From JBFMFB01 sp040752115 (GTDB lineage: Bacteria; Pseudomonadota; Gammaproteobacteria; Burkholderiales; Sulfuricellaceae), in contig JBFMFB010000016.1 of NCBI GenBank assembly GCA_040752115.1, positions 1 to 49,736 on the forward strand: a stretch of 49,736 bases of DNA, read 5' to 3'. Shown piece by piece: positions 32,264-40,968 of this stretch. The first letter of the stretch is position 1, and every line of letters starts with the position of its first letter. Position numbers and translations under genes: made by a program. The notes below the pieces were generated by a model, which was not told the DNA's origin, searched no databases, and saw only the letters and a list, made by a program, of their open reading frames with translations.

Positions 32264-33007
32264 ATGGACCGTTTGATCTACATCGCGATGACCGGCGCCA
32301 AGCATACGATGTGGCAGCAGGCTTCGACCGCGCACAATCTGGCCAACCTGACGACCACGGGATACCGTGCGGAAACCAACGCATTTCGAGCCCTGCCGGT
32401 AATCGGCGAAGGCACGCCGACGCGCGCTTTCGTGGTGGATTCCTCCATCGGCGCGGATATGGCGCCTGGGGTGATCCAGTCCACCGGCCGCGACCTCGAC
32501 GTGGCGGTGCAGGGCAAAGGCTGGATCGCGGTGCAGGCGCCGGATGGTACCGAAGCCTATACCCGCAACGGCAGCCTGCAGGTCGGCCCTAACGGCCTGT
32601 TGCAGACACGCGGCGGCCTGAATGTGCTCGGGGAGGGAGGGCCGCTGTCGATTCCGCCCGACAACGACATTACCGTTGCCAAGGACGGCACAATTTCCGC
32701 ATTGCCAACCGGCCAGACGCTGACTGCCGTGACTTCGGTCGGGCGCATCAAGCTTGTCAATCCGCCGGAAACCGATCTGGTGCGAGGCGACGACGGCCTG
32801 TTCCGGCTGAGAAGCGGCGTGCCCGCCCCGGCCTCGGCAGGTGTCGCGCTGGCGCCGAAATCCCTTGAAAGCAGCAACGTCAACATGGTGGATTCGCTGG
32901 TCGCCATGATCAATCACGGCCGCCAGTTCGAGATGCAGATGAAGCTGCTGCAGCGGGCCGAGAACAACGAAGCCAAGGCAAGCCAGTTGCTCAATCTGAA
33001 CGCATAA
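32264..33007 (+). CDS. flgF: Flagellar proximal rod protein FlgF
   Basis: 247 aa. It begins MDRLIYIAMTGAKHTMWQQASTAHNLANLTTTGYRAE, the FlgF variant of the rod signature, and ends with 'NVNMVDSLVAMINHGRQFEMQMKLLQRAENNEAKASQLLNLNA'. The middle contains DLDVAVQGKGWIAVQAPDGTEAYTRNG, shared with FlgE and FlgG. It forms part of the proximal rod. A GAGGAGA ribosome-binding site lies just upstream. Confidence 0.96.
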   Translation: MDRLIYIAMTGAKHTMWQQASTAHNLANLTTTGYRAETNAFRALPVIGEGTPTRAFVVDSSIGADMAPGVIQSTGRDLDVAVQGKGWIAVQAPDGTEAYTRNGSLQVGPNGLLQTRGGLNVLGEGGPLSIPPDNDITVAKDGTISALPTGQTLTAVTSVGRIKLVNPPETDLVRGDDGLFRLRSGVPAPASAGVALAPKSLESSNVNMVDSLVAMINHGRQFEMQMKLLQRAENNEAKASQLLNLNA

Positions 33008-33034
33008 CCTGTTTCATCGGAAAGGAACGACAAG

Positions 33035-33817
33035 ATGATACGCTCGCTGTGGATATCCAAGACCGGGCTCGACGCCCAGCAGATGCAGATGGACGTGATT
33101 TCCAATAACCTAGCGAACGTCAGCACCAACGGCTTCAAGCGGAGCCGCGCGGTGTTCGAAGATCTGCTGTATCAAACCCTGCGCCAGCCCGGCGCGCAGT
33201 CGTCACAGCAGACACAGCTACCTTCCGGCTTGCAGCTCGGAACCGGCGTGCGTCCAGTGGCGACGGAAAAAATCCATACCCAGGGCAATTTGATGCAGAC
33301 CGGCAATGCGCTGGATATCGCCATCAACGGCAAGGGGTTTTTCCAGATATTGATGCCGGACGGCACCACGGCTTACACGCGCGACGGATCGTTTCAGCTT
33401 GACAACCAGGGGCAGATGGTCACGGCGAGCGGCTATCCCCTGCAGCCGGCGATCACTATCCCGAGCGACGCATTGACCATCACGGTAGGGAGGGATGGAA
33501 CGGTGTCCGTGACGCAGCCGACCTCCGTCAACCCGACCCAGATCGGCAGCATCCAGCTGGCGAACTTCATCAATCCGGCCGGCCTCCAGTCCCTGGGCGA
33601 GAATTTGTACCAGGAGACGGCAGCCTCCGGTTCACCTGCCGCCAACGTTCCGGGCACCAACGGACTGGGGGTGCTGAATCAAGCGTATGTCGAAACTTCC
33701 AACGTCAACGTGGTGGAAGAGCTGGTGAACATGATCCAGACCCAGCGCGCCTACGAAATCAACTCCAAGTCCATCCAGACTTCCGACCAGATGCTGCAGC
33801 GCGTGACGCAGCTCTAA
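33035..33817 (+). CDS. flgG: Flagellar distal rod protein FlgG
   Basis: 260 aa, identical in length to E. coli FlgG. The start is MIRSLWISKTGLDAQQMQMDVISNNLANVSTNGFKRSRAVFEDLLYQTLRQPG, highly conserved; the end is 'SNVNVVEELVNMIQTQRAYEINSKSIQTSDQMLQRVTQL'. It forms the distal rod that passes through the P and L rings. GGAAAGGAA lies before the ATG. Confidence 0.97.
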   Translation: MIRSLWISKTGLDAQQMQMDVISNNLANVSTNGFKRSRAVFEDLLYQTLRQPGAQSSQQTQLPSGLQLGTGVRPVATEKIHTQGNLMQTGNALDIAINGKGFFQILMPDGTTAYTRDGSFQLDNQGQMVTASGYPLQPAITIPSDALTITVGRDGTVSVTQPTSVNPTQIGSIQLANFINPAGLQSLGENLYQETAASGSPAANVPGTNGLGVLNQAYVETSNVNVVEELVNMIQTQRAYEINSKSIQTSDQMLQRVTQL

Positions 33818-33832
33818 GCGAGTGAGCGAGCC

Positions 33833-34555
33833 ATGAATATTTACGATCCGCTTCTGAAAATCGCGACGGCATGTCTGCTGGTAGCGCTGGCCGGTTGCAG
33901 TACGGCGCCGACACCCATCGTCCACCAACCGATGACGGTGAAACCAGCGGCTGCCGCAGAGGCGCCGTCGGGCAACGGCGCAATCTTTCAGGCGGGCTAC
34001 ACCAACCGCCCGCTGTTCGAGGATCGCCGGGCGCGTAGCATCGGCGATACGCTCACCATCAATATTGTGGAGAAGATCAGCACCAGCAAGAACGTGAGCT
34101 CCACCGCTTCGCGCAAGAGCAGCGCGGATGTCTCCGTGCCCACTCCCACCGTCCTGGGCTACACTCCGACCCCATCCGGTCTTGGAGTATCGGGCATCAC
34201 ACAGGGGGCGAACTTCGACACCACCGTTACCGGCACGGGGAACCAGAAATTCGAAGGCAAGGGCGACAGCGCGCAGAAGAACGATTTCAGCGGCACCCTC
34301 ACCGCCACCGTGATCGAGGTGCTGCCCAACGGCAACCTCCTGGTGAGCGGCGAGAAGCAGATGGCGATCAACGACGGAACGGAATACGTCCGTTTCTCCG
34401 GTATCGTCAACCCGGTCAATATCAATGCCTCGAACGCGGTGTCTTCTACCCAGGTGGCGGACGCGCGGATGGAGTTCAAGGGGCGGGGCGAGGTGGATCT
34501 GGCCCAGGCGATGGGCTGGATGTCGCGCGTTTTCCTGTCGGTGCTGCCCTTCTAG
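33833..34555 (+). CDS. flgH: Flagellar L-ring lipoprotein FlgH
   Basis: 240 aa. A lipoprotein signal peptide ends in the lipobox LAGC with the modified Cys at 22. The mature part has the FlgH pattern 'LFEDRRARSIGDTLTINIVEKISTSKN' and 'VIEVLPNGNLLVSGEKQMAINDGTEYVRFSGIVNP', and ends in a C-terminal phenylalanine (SVLPF) typical of outer-membrane proteins. It forms the L ring in the outer membrane and confirms a Gram-negative envelope. 15 bases after flgG. Confidence 0.97.
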   Translation: MNIYDPLLKIATACLLVALAGCSTAPTPIVHQPMTVKPAAAAEAPSGNGAIFQAGYTNRPLFEDRRARSIGDTLTINIVEKISTSKNVSSTASRKSSADVSVPTPTVLGYTPTPSGLGVSGITQGANFDTTVTGTGNQKFEGKGDSAQKNDFSGTLTATVIEVLPNGNLLVSGEKQMAINDGTEYVRFSGIVNPVNINASNAVSSTQVADARMEFKGRGEVDLAQAMGWMSRVFLSVLPF

Positions 34556-34569
34556 GACGCGGGTGAATC

Positions 34570-35679
34570 ATGAACATACTTGAAAAAATGATGGCAGTGC
34601 TGTGCCTGGCTGCCGCGCTGTACGCGAACGCCGCCCATGCCGAACGCATCAAGGACCTGGCTTCGATCCAGGGCGTGCGCGGCAACCAGCTTGCCGGCTA
34701 CGGGCTGGTGGTGGGGCTGGACGGCAGCGGCGACCAGACTACCCAGACGCCTTTCACGGTGCAGAGCATCGTCAGCATGCTAGGGCAGATGGGCATCAAT
34801 TTGCCACCGGGAACCAGCCTGCAACTGAAAAACGTGGCGGCGGTGATGGTGAGCGCCACGTTGCCGCCGTTCGCCAAACCGGGGCAGACGATCGACATCA
34901 CGGTTTCCTCCATGGGCAATGCCAAGAGCCTGCGCGGCGGCACGCTCCTGATGACCCCGCTGAAAGGCGCGGATGGCCAGATTTACGCCATGGCCCAGGG
35001 CAGCGTGATGGTGGGCGGGGCGGGCGCCGCCGCCGGCGGCAGCAGCGTGCAGGTCAACCATCTTTCCGTCGGGCGCGTGCCCGCCGGCGCCACGGTCGAA
35101 CGGGAAGTGGCGACGCGGCTGGGGCAGGGCGATTTCATCAATCTCGAACTCAACCAGGCGGATTTCACCACCGCCAACCGGGTGGTGCAGGCAGTGAATC
35201 GCAAATTCGGCGATGGCACGGCCAACGCCATGGACGGACGGCTGGTTCAAGTCAGGGCGCCGCGCGACAGCAACCAGCGCGTGGCTTTTCTCTCGCAGAT
35301 GGAAAATCTGATGGTGCAGCCGGGCGAAGGTGCGGCCAGGGTGATCCTGAACGCCCGCACCGGGTCGGTGGTGATGAACCAGTCGGTGCAGGTCGAAACC
35401 TGTGCGGTGGCGCACGGCAACCTGTCCGTCACCATCAGCGCCGAGCCAGTGGTGAGCCAGCCGGCGCCATTCTCCCAAGGGCAGACGGTGGTGGCCCAGA
35501 CTTCCCAGATCGAGATCAAATCGGAGAAAGGCGGGCTGGTGATGCTGCCGGCAAGCGCGTCGCTGGGAGAAGTGCTCAAGGCGCTCAATGCCGTCGGCGC
35601 AACCCCGCAGGACCTGCTGGCGATCCTGCAGGCGATGAAAGCAGCGGGGGCAATGAAGGCCGAGCTGGAGGTTATCTGA
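34570..35679 (+). CDS. flgI: Flagellar P-ring protein FlgI
   Basis: 369 aa. A Sec signal peptide (MNILEKMMAVLCLAAALYANAAHA, cleavage near 24) precedes the mature FlgI start ERIKDLASIQGVRGNQLAGYGLVVGLDGSGDQTTQTPFT. Conserved blocks include FAKPGQTIDITVSSMGNAKSLRGGTLLMTPLKGADGQIYA and the C-terminal 'LVMLPASASLGEVLKALNAVGATPQDLLAILQAMKAAGAMKAELEVI'. It forms the P ring in the peptidoglycan layer with help from FlgA. A CAGGATT repeat element separates it from flgJ. Confidence 0.97.
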   Translation: MNILEKMMAVLCLAAALYANAAHAERIKDLASIQGVRGNQLAGYGLVVGLDGSGDQTTQTPFTVQSIVSMLGQMGINLPPGTSLQLKNVAAVMVSATLPPFAKPGQTIDITVSSMGNAKSLRGGTLLMTPLKGADGQIYAMAQGSVMVGGAGAAAGGSSVQVNHLSVGRVPAGATVEREVATRLGQGDFINLELNQADFTTANRVVQAVNRKFGDGTANAMDGRLVQVRAPRDSNQRVAFLSQMENLMVQPGEGAARVILNARTGSVVMNQSVQVETCAVAHGNLSVTISAEPVVSQPAPFSQGQTVVAQTSQIEIKSEKGGLVMLPASASLGEVLKALNAVGATPQDLLAILQAMKAAGAMKAELEVI

Positions 35680-35690
35680 AAGGGCGGAAT

Positions 35691-35754
35691 AGACAGGATT
35701 CACAGGATTGTTGCAGGATTTACAGGATTATTGCCTTACCTGTTAATCCTGTCT
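35691..35754. repeat. CAGGATT-type repeat between flgI and flgJ
   Basis: Four direct CAGGATT copies (35694-35700, 35703-35709, 35714-35720, 35723-35729) are followed by an inverted copy. AGACAGGATT (35691-35700) pairs perfectly with AATCCTGTCT (35745-35754). Same family as the element at 17065-17226. Confidence 0.88.
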
Positions 35755-35781
35755 CCATGAAAATGCAGCCTGGAGGCAGCG

Positions 35782-36669
35782 ATGATCGATTCGACTGATC
35801 TGTCGGCAAGGTTGGCGCTGGACGTGCAAAGCGTCGGCAAGCTGCGCCTGCAGGCGAAATCCAACCCGGAGCAGGCGTTGAGGGGCGTGGCGCAGCAGTT
35901 CGAGGCGCTCTTCATGCAGATGATGCTGAAGAGCATGCGCGAAGCCACGCCCGGAGATGGCTTGCTGGACAACGAACACAGCCGCCTGTACCTGGAAATG
36001 CTGGACCAGCAGATGGCGCAGAAATTCAGCGCCGGCAAGGGCATCGGGCTGGCGGATATGATGGTCAGGCAGCTCGCCCGGCAGCAGGGCGCGGCGCCCT
36101 CGGCCGCCCTGCCGGAGGCTGCGCCGGCGGCTGGAAAGCCAGAGGGGAAACCCGTAGCCGTGCCGGCGGATTCTGGCAGGCCGGTGTCGCCGAACCTTGG
36201 CATGCGGAGCTTCGTCGACAAATTGTGGCCGCACGCGGCGGAAGCAGGGCGCGCGCTGGGCATCCCGCCGCATTTTCTGATCGGACAAGCGGCGCTTGAG
36301 AGCGGCTGGGGGCAGCGCGAGATCCGCGCCGCCGACGGTAGCGCCAGCCACAACCTGTTCGGCATCAAGGCCGGCAAGGATTGGAGCGGAGCGGTGGTGG
36401 AGGCGCCGACCACCGAATATGTCAACGGCACACCGCGGCAAAAGCTGGAGAAGTTTCGTGCCTATGCTTCCTATGCCGAGAGCTTTCAGGATTACGCCGC
36501 CTTGCTGCGCGGCAATCCGCGCTATGCCGGGCTGTTCGGCCAGACGTCGGATGCTGCGGGTTTCGCCCAGGCACTGCAGAGGGCGGGATACGCTACCGAC
36601 CCCTTGTACGCCGACAAGTTGACGCGGATATTGACCGGCCCCACTCTGCGACAGGCGCTGGCTGGCTAA
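35782..36669 (+). CDS. flgJ: Flagellar rod cap and peptidoglycan hydrolase FlgJ
   Basis: 295 aa, the two-domain form. The N-terminal rod-cap domain includes 'ALRGVAQQFEALFMQMMLKSMREATPGDGLLDNEHSRLYLEMLDQQMAQKF'. A Pro/Ala-rich linker (about 110-140) follows, then a C-terminal glucosaminidase-type muramidase with the catalytic Glu in IGQAALESGWGQREI and 'NLFGIKAGKDWSG...TTEYVNG'. It opens the cell wall for the rod. The stop codon TAA is part of the -35 element of the flgK promoter. Confidence 0.96.
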   Translation: MIDSTDLSARLALDVQSVGKLRLQAKSNPEQALRGVAQQFEALFMQMMLKSMREATPGDGLLDNEHSRLYLEMLDQQMAQKFSAGKGIGLADMMVRQLARQQGAAPSAALPEAAPAAGKPEGKPVAVPADSGRPVSPNLGMRSFVDKLWPHAAEAGRALGIPPHFLIGQAALESGWGQREIRAADGSASHNLFGIKAGKDWSGAVVEAPTTEYVNGTPRQKLEKFRAYASYAESFQDYAALLRGNPRYAGLFGQTSDAAGFAQALQRAGYATDPLYADKLTRILTGPTLRQALAG

Positions 36670-36693
36670 AGTTGACTGCGGCGATGCCGATAT
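36667..36693 (+). promoter_or_regulatory. Sigma-28 promoter of flgKL
   Basis: TAAAGTTG (36667-36674), 11 bases, GCCGATAT (36686-36693), against the FliA consensus TAAAGTTT-N11-GCCGATAA. There is one mismatch in each element and the spacing is exact. Its first three bases are the flgJ stop codon. The leader to the flgK ATG at 36753 is about 50 bases, so flgKL can be switched on as late genes independently of flgB-J. Confidence 0.88.
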
Positions 36694-36752
36694 TAAACGC
36701 AAATGCGCTTCAGTCCGATGGCACTGTGGCGCGCGATACAGGAGCGGGATAA

Positions 36753-38699
36753 ATGGGCAACAGCATCTTCGAAATTGGCTTGCGCGGCCTTAATGCCGCC
36801 CAGACCGGCATGGTTACCACTGGTCACAACATCAGCAACGCCAACACTCCGGGTTTTCACCGGCAGGAGATGTTGCAAAGCGCTGCGACTCCGCAAATGT
36901 TCGGTGGCTACTTTTTGGGTCAAGGCGTCAATGTCGATACGGTCAAGCGCGTCTATAGCCAATTCCTCGACAACCAGGTATCCCAGGCGCAAACCCAGAG
37001 CAGCAGCCTCGAAACTTACTGGACCCAGATCAAGCAGATCGACAATATGCTGGCCGATGCCAACGCCGGCCTTTCGCCTGCGCTGCAGGACTTTTTTACT
37101 TCGGTCAACGGCGTTTCCTCCGCCCCCGCTTCGGTTCCTTCCCGCCAGTCGCTCCTGAGCGGCGCCCAGGGAATGGTGGCGCGGTTCCAGCTTCTGAACG
37201 ACCGCTTCCAGCAAATCCGCGACGGCGTCAATGGCCAGATTACTTCCAGCGTGAATGTGATCAGTTCCTACGCTCAGCAAATCGCCAATCTCAACAAGCA
37301 GATCATGCTCGCCAAGGGCGCCAACAACCTGCCGTCCAGCGATTTGCTGGATCAGCGCGATCAGCTGGTTGCCGATCTCAACAAGGAAATCAAGGTATCG
37401 GTGGTGATACAGAGCAACGGCGACTACAACGTGTTCATCGGCAACGGCCAGTCCCTGGTGGTGGGGCAACAGGCGTTTACCCTGGCGGCGGTGCCTGCGC
37501 CGGACGATCCCTCCGGGGTGGATGTCGCCGTGAAGACGGGGACTGCCACTATCATCTTGTCGGCGGAAAGCTTGCAGGGGGGGAATCTGGGGGGGCTGCT
37601 GGCGTTTCGCAGCGAAACGCTGGACAGCGCCCAAAACGGCTTGGGAAGGGTGGCGATCGGTCTGGCAAAGACTTTCAACGACCAGCACCAGCTTGGTCAG
37701 GATGCGAACGGCGCCTTGGGGGGGGATTTTTTTACCGTGGCCAGCCCCAACACCATTCCCAACGCCAACAATACCAGCGCCGGCGCGATCGCGGCGAGCT
37801 TCTCCGATGTCGGTCTGATCACCACTAGCGATTACCGGTTGCAAGCCGACGGTGGCGGCAATTACACCTTGATCCGCCTTTCGGACAATACCACGCTGTT
37901 TTCTGCGGCGGCTCTTCCTCAGACCGTGGACGGCCTGACTATCAGCGAAACCGTTGCGGGCGCGCTGGCCGGGGAGAGCTGGCTGATCCAGCCAACCCGC
38001 AATGGCGCGAGGGATATCGGCGTGGCGATCACTGACTCCGCAAAAATTGCGGCGGCAGCGCCGATCCGCACCAGTGCGGCGCTGACCAATGCGGGGTCTG
38101 CCACCATCAGCGCCGGCACGGTAAATACCGGCACGCCGGTAACCCCTGATCCGTTGCATCCAACCACCGATCTTAACTTGCAGCAGCCCGTGACGATCAC
38201 TTTCCACACGCCTTACGACGGGCAGTTCGATGTGACTGGGGTGGGGGCCGGATTGCCGGCGATCAACCAGGTGTATACCCCGGGCGGCAATATCAGCTTC
38301 AACGGCTGGACGGTGCAGATCGCGGGAACCGCCGCCGCCGGCGATACCTTTACCGTCGGCCCCAATACCGGCGGCGTGGCGGACAACCGCAATGCCCAAT
38401 TGTTGTCGGCCTTGCAAACCAGGAGTACGCTTGCCGGAAATACCGCCTCTTATCAGGAAGCTTACAGCCAGGTGGTGAGCCAGGTGGGAAACAAGAGCCG
38501 CGAGACCGAGGTGACCGCCAAGGCGCAAGCCAATCTGGTCACCGAAAGCCGGAAAACGCAACAGTCCCTGTCGGGCGTCAATCTGGACGAAGAGGCGGCC
38601 AACCTATTGCGCTATCAACAGGCTTACCAGGCTTCCGGCAAGATGATTCAAATTGCGTCAACGCTGTTCGAAACGCTGCTCAGCCTGGGTCAGAAATAG
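36753..38699 (+). CDS. flgK: Hook-filament junction protein FlgK (HAP1)
   Basis: 648 aa. The start MGNSIFEIGLRGLNAAQTGMVTTGHNISNANTPGFHRQE and the end 'GVNLDEEAANLLRYQQAYQASGKMIQIASTLFETLLSLGQK' are the D0/D1 helices. The Ser/Thr/Asn/Gly-rich middle (about 330-590) is longer than in E. coli FlgK (547 aa) and probably forms a surface domain. It is a substrate of the FlgN chaperone. GATAAATG... shows only a weak ribosome site. It has its own sigma28 promoter. Confidence 0.96.
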   Translation: MGNSIFEIGLRGLNAAQTGMVTTGHNISNANTPGFHRQEMLQSAATPQMFGGYFLGQGVNVDTVKRVYSQFLDNQVSQAQTQSSSLETYWTQIKQIDNMLADANAGLSPALQDFFTSVNGVSSAPASVPSRQSLLSGAQGMVARFQLLNDRFQQIRDGVNGQITSSVNVISSYAQQIANLNKQIMLAKGANNLPSSDLLDQRDQLVADLNKEIKVSVVIQSNGDYNVFIGNGQSLVVGQQAFTLAAVPAPDDPSGVDVAVKTGTATIILSAESLQGGNLGGLLAFRSETLDSAQNGLGRVAIGLAKTFNDQHQLGQDANGALGGDFFTVASPNTIPNANNTSAGAIAASFSDVGLITTSDYRLQADGGGNYTLIRLSDNTTLFSAAALPQTVDGLTISETVAGALAGESWLIQPTRNGARDIGVAITDSAKIAAAAPIRTSAALTNAGSATISAGTVNTGTPVTPDPLHPTTDLNLQQPVTITFHTPYDGQFDVTGVGAGLPAINQVYTPGGNISFNGWTVQIAGTAAAGDTFTVGPNTGGVADNRNAQLLSALQTRSTLAGNTASYQEAYSQVVSQVGNKSRETEVTAKAQANLVTESRKTQQSLSGVNLDEEAANLLRYQQAYQASGKMIQIASTLFETLLSLGQK

Positions 38700-38710
38700 G
38701 GGAAAATATC

Positions 38711-40102
38711 ATGCGGATCAGTACCAGCACGATCTATGAGTTAGGCATAGGCTCGGTTCAGCAGCAGCAGACGGATCTGCTGAAAATCCAGCAGCAGGTT
38801 TCGACCGGGCGCCGCATTCTTGCACCTTCGGATGATCCTGTGGCCTCCGCACAAGTGCTGGACGTCACCCAGCTCAAGGAACTGAACAAGCAGTACGATG
38901 CCAACGGCACCGCCGCCAAGAACAGGCTGGAAACCGAGGAAAGCGTTCTGGGTGCCATCACCTCGCTGATTCAGGACGTCAAGGTATTGGCGGTCAACGC
39001 CGGTGATTCGGCGCTCTCCAACGTGGACCGTAGCAGCCTGGCCACGGAACTGCGCAGCAGGTTCGAAGAACTGCTCGGCTTGGCTAACAGCACCGATGGC
39101 ACGGGGGAATACATTTTTTCCGGCTACAAAGGGACCACCTTGCCGTTCTCGGAAGCATCGCCGGGAACCGTAACCTATAACGGCGACCAGGGGCGGCGGG
39201 CGCTTACCATCAGCTCGTCACGGCAGATTGCGATCGGCGATTCGGGGACGGACGTTTTTCAGCGCATAAAAAACGGCAACGGCACTTTTGTCGCGGCGGC
39301 CAGCAGCACCAATACGGGCACTGGCGTCGTCAGTCCGGGGGTGGTGCTGGATGCGGCCAAGTGGGCTGCCAGCGCGCAGAATTATCAGGTCGTGTTTGCC
39401 GTGGACAATACCGGTCTGACGTCGGTGACGACGTATGACATCGTCGATTCGGCCAACAATTCGCTGATAACCGGCGCGGCTTCGCAAACGCTCGCCAGTG
39501 GAACGGGGGGGCCGCGCTTCCCGCGAATTTTCACCACTGACAACACCATCAGTTTCAAGCAGTTACCTACCGATCCCGGCCAGCCACAATACCCGGCGAA
39601 CCAGCCGGTTGGGTTTGCCGTTGCTGCCCCATGGGATCTCGGGATCGAGGTCAGCATCAGTGGCGCACCGGCAAGCAGCCAGGCGGTTGGCCCGTATGTA
39701 CCGGCGCCGAGTATCGACACTTTTTCCGTTACGGCGAGCACCAATCAGGACCTGTTTGCCACCATCAACAATCTGATAACGACGCTGCAAACGTCGGTCA
39801 ACAGTGCGGCTGACAGTGCCAAACTCTTCAACGGACTGAATGCGGCCCTCTCCAACCTCGATCTGGCCCTGGACAATATTCTCACCGTCCGCGCCTCGGT
39901 GGGCACGCGCCTGAAGGAAATCGATTCCGTGAAAAGCACGGGGGAGGATCTTACCTTGCAATACCAGCAAACCATCTCGCAATTGCAGGATCTCGATTTC
40001 GCCAAATCCATCAGCGACCTTAGCCGGCAGCAGGCCAACCTGGAGGCGGCGCAGAAGTCTTATCTCAAGACGCAGGGACTGTCGCTGTTCAACTTGATCT
40101 GA
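38711..40102 (+). CDS. flgL: Hook-filament junction protein FlgL (HAP3)
   Basis: 463 aa. The N-terminus 'MRISTSTIYELGIGSVQQQQTDLLKIQQQVSTGRRILAPSDDPVASAQ' and the C-terminus 'DLTLQYQQTISQLQDLDFAKSISDLSRQQANLEAAQKSYLKTQGLSLFNLI' match flagellin-like D0/D1 helices. The insertion between them (about 160-340) is Thr/Ala/Ser-rich and makes it longer than E. coli FlgL (317 aa). It adapts the junction to the filament and is chaperoned by FlgN. It starts 11 bases after flgK and ends the flg cluster, convergent with serB. No flagellin gene is in the window. Confidence 0.95.
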   Translation: MRISTSTIYELGIGSVQQQQTDLLKIQQQVSTGRRILAPSDDPVASAQVLDVTQLKELNKQYDANGTAAKNRLETEESVLGAITSLIQDVKVLAVNAGDSALSNVDRSSLATELRSRFEELLGLANSTDGTGEYIFSGYKGTTLPFSEASPGTVTYNGDQGRRALTISSSRQIAIGDSGTDVFQRIKNGNGTFVAAASSTNTGTGVVSPGVVLDAAKWAASAQNYQVVFAVDNTGLTSVTTYDIVDSANNSLITGAASQTLASGTGGPRFPRIFTTDNTISFKQLPTDPGQPQYPANQPVGFAVAAPWDLGIEVSISGAPASSQAVGPYVPAPSIDTFSVTASTNQDLFATINNLITTLQTSVNSAADSAKLFNGLNAALSNLDLALDNILTVRASVGTRLKEIDSVKSTGEDLTLQYQQTISQLQDLDFAKSISDLSRQQANLEAAQKSYLKTQGLSLFNLI

Positions 40103-40134
40103 CGAGTAGCGCAGTCACTTTTTCAGAGCTTTCT

Positions 40135-40968
40135 TTAACCCGCAAACAGGTTCAGTACTCCATCCAGCCCTACGTAGTTCAGCGCATAGCGCGCTTTTTC
40201 CCGTACCACCGGCTTGGCGTGATAAGCAATGCTGACGCCGGCTTCCGCCATCATTTTGAGGTCGTTGGCGCCGTCGCCGATGGCGATGACCTGTTCTTTC
40301 TTCAACCCCAATTCGGTGCGGATGCGGTTGAGCCAGTCGGCCTTGCCTTGAGCGTCGACGATATTTCCCAGCACCTTGCCGGTGAGCTTGCCGTCGACGA
40401 TGTCGAGGGTGTTGGAGGCGGCGTAGTCAAGGCCGAGGCGGTCTTTGACGCGGTCGGTGAAGTAGGTGAACCCGCCTGAAACCAGCAGGGTCTTGATGCC
40501 ACGCTGCCTCAGCGCGGCGATGAAGGGTTCGGCGCCGGGGCTCAATTGCAGCCGCTCGTCATAGACCCGCTGCAGCGCGCTCTGGTCCAGTCCTTCCAGC
40601 AGGGCGACGCGGCGGGTCAGGCTTTCGGCGAATTCGATCTCGCCGCGCATGGCGGATTCGGTGATGGCGGCCACCTGCGGCTTGAGTCCCTGCATGTCGG
40701 CGATTTCGTCGATGCATTCGATGGTGATCAGGGTGGAGTCCATGTCCATCACCACCAGGCCGAAGTCATCCAGTTTTCTGTTTTCAGGGACGAAAGCGAA
40801 ATCCAGGCGGGCGAATTCGCAGTATTCAGCGATGCCGTCGGCCGGTGCAGCGCCCGGAAGGCGGAAGGCGGCGGGGGCGATGGGTTCGATGTCGCGCGCG
40901 CCGCTCATTCCGGCGAGCTCGCGCAGATCGTTCCGGTCAACTTTGAGGCCTTGGATAATCAGATTCAT
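40135..40968 (-). CDS. serB: Phosphoserine phosphatase SerB
   Basis: 277 aa HAD-superfamily enzyme. The nucleophile motif is VVMDMDSTLI (about 72-81), motif II is LLVSGGFTYF, and motif III/IV is IAIGDGANDLKMMAEAG. The N-terminal ~65 residues are a shortened ACT-like region. It dephosphorylates O-phosphoserine, the last step of serine synthesis, and thereby feeds the CysE reaction. The start overlaps the mfd stop (ATGA), so it is translationally coupled to mfd. The segment 40855-40875 contains a short GGAAGGC direct repeat in frame. Confidence 0.96.
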   Translation of the reverse strand: MNLIIQGLKVDRNDLRELAGMSGARDIEPIAPAAFRLPGAAPADGIAEYCEFARLDFAFVPENRKLDDFGLVVMDMDSTLITIECIDEIADMQGLKPQVAAITESAMRGEIEFAESLTRRVALLEGLDQSALQRVYDERLQLSPGAEPFIAALRQRGIKTLLVSGGFTYFTDRVKDRLGLDYAASNTLDIVDGKLTGKVLGNIVDAQGKADWLNRIRTELGLKKEQVIAIGDGANDLKMMAEAGVSIAYHAKPVVREKARYALNYVGLDGVLNLFAG

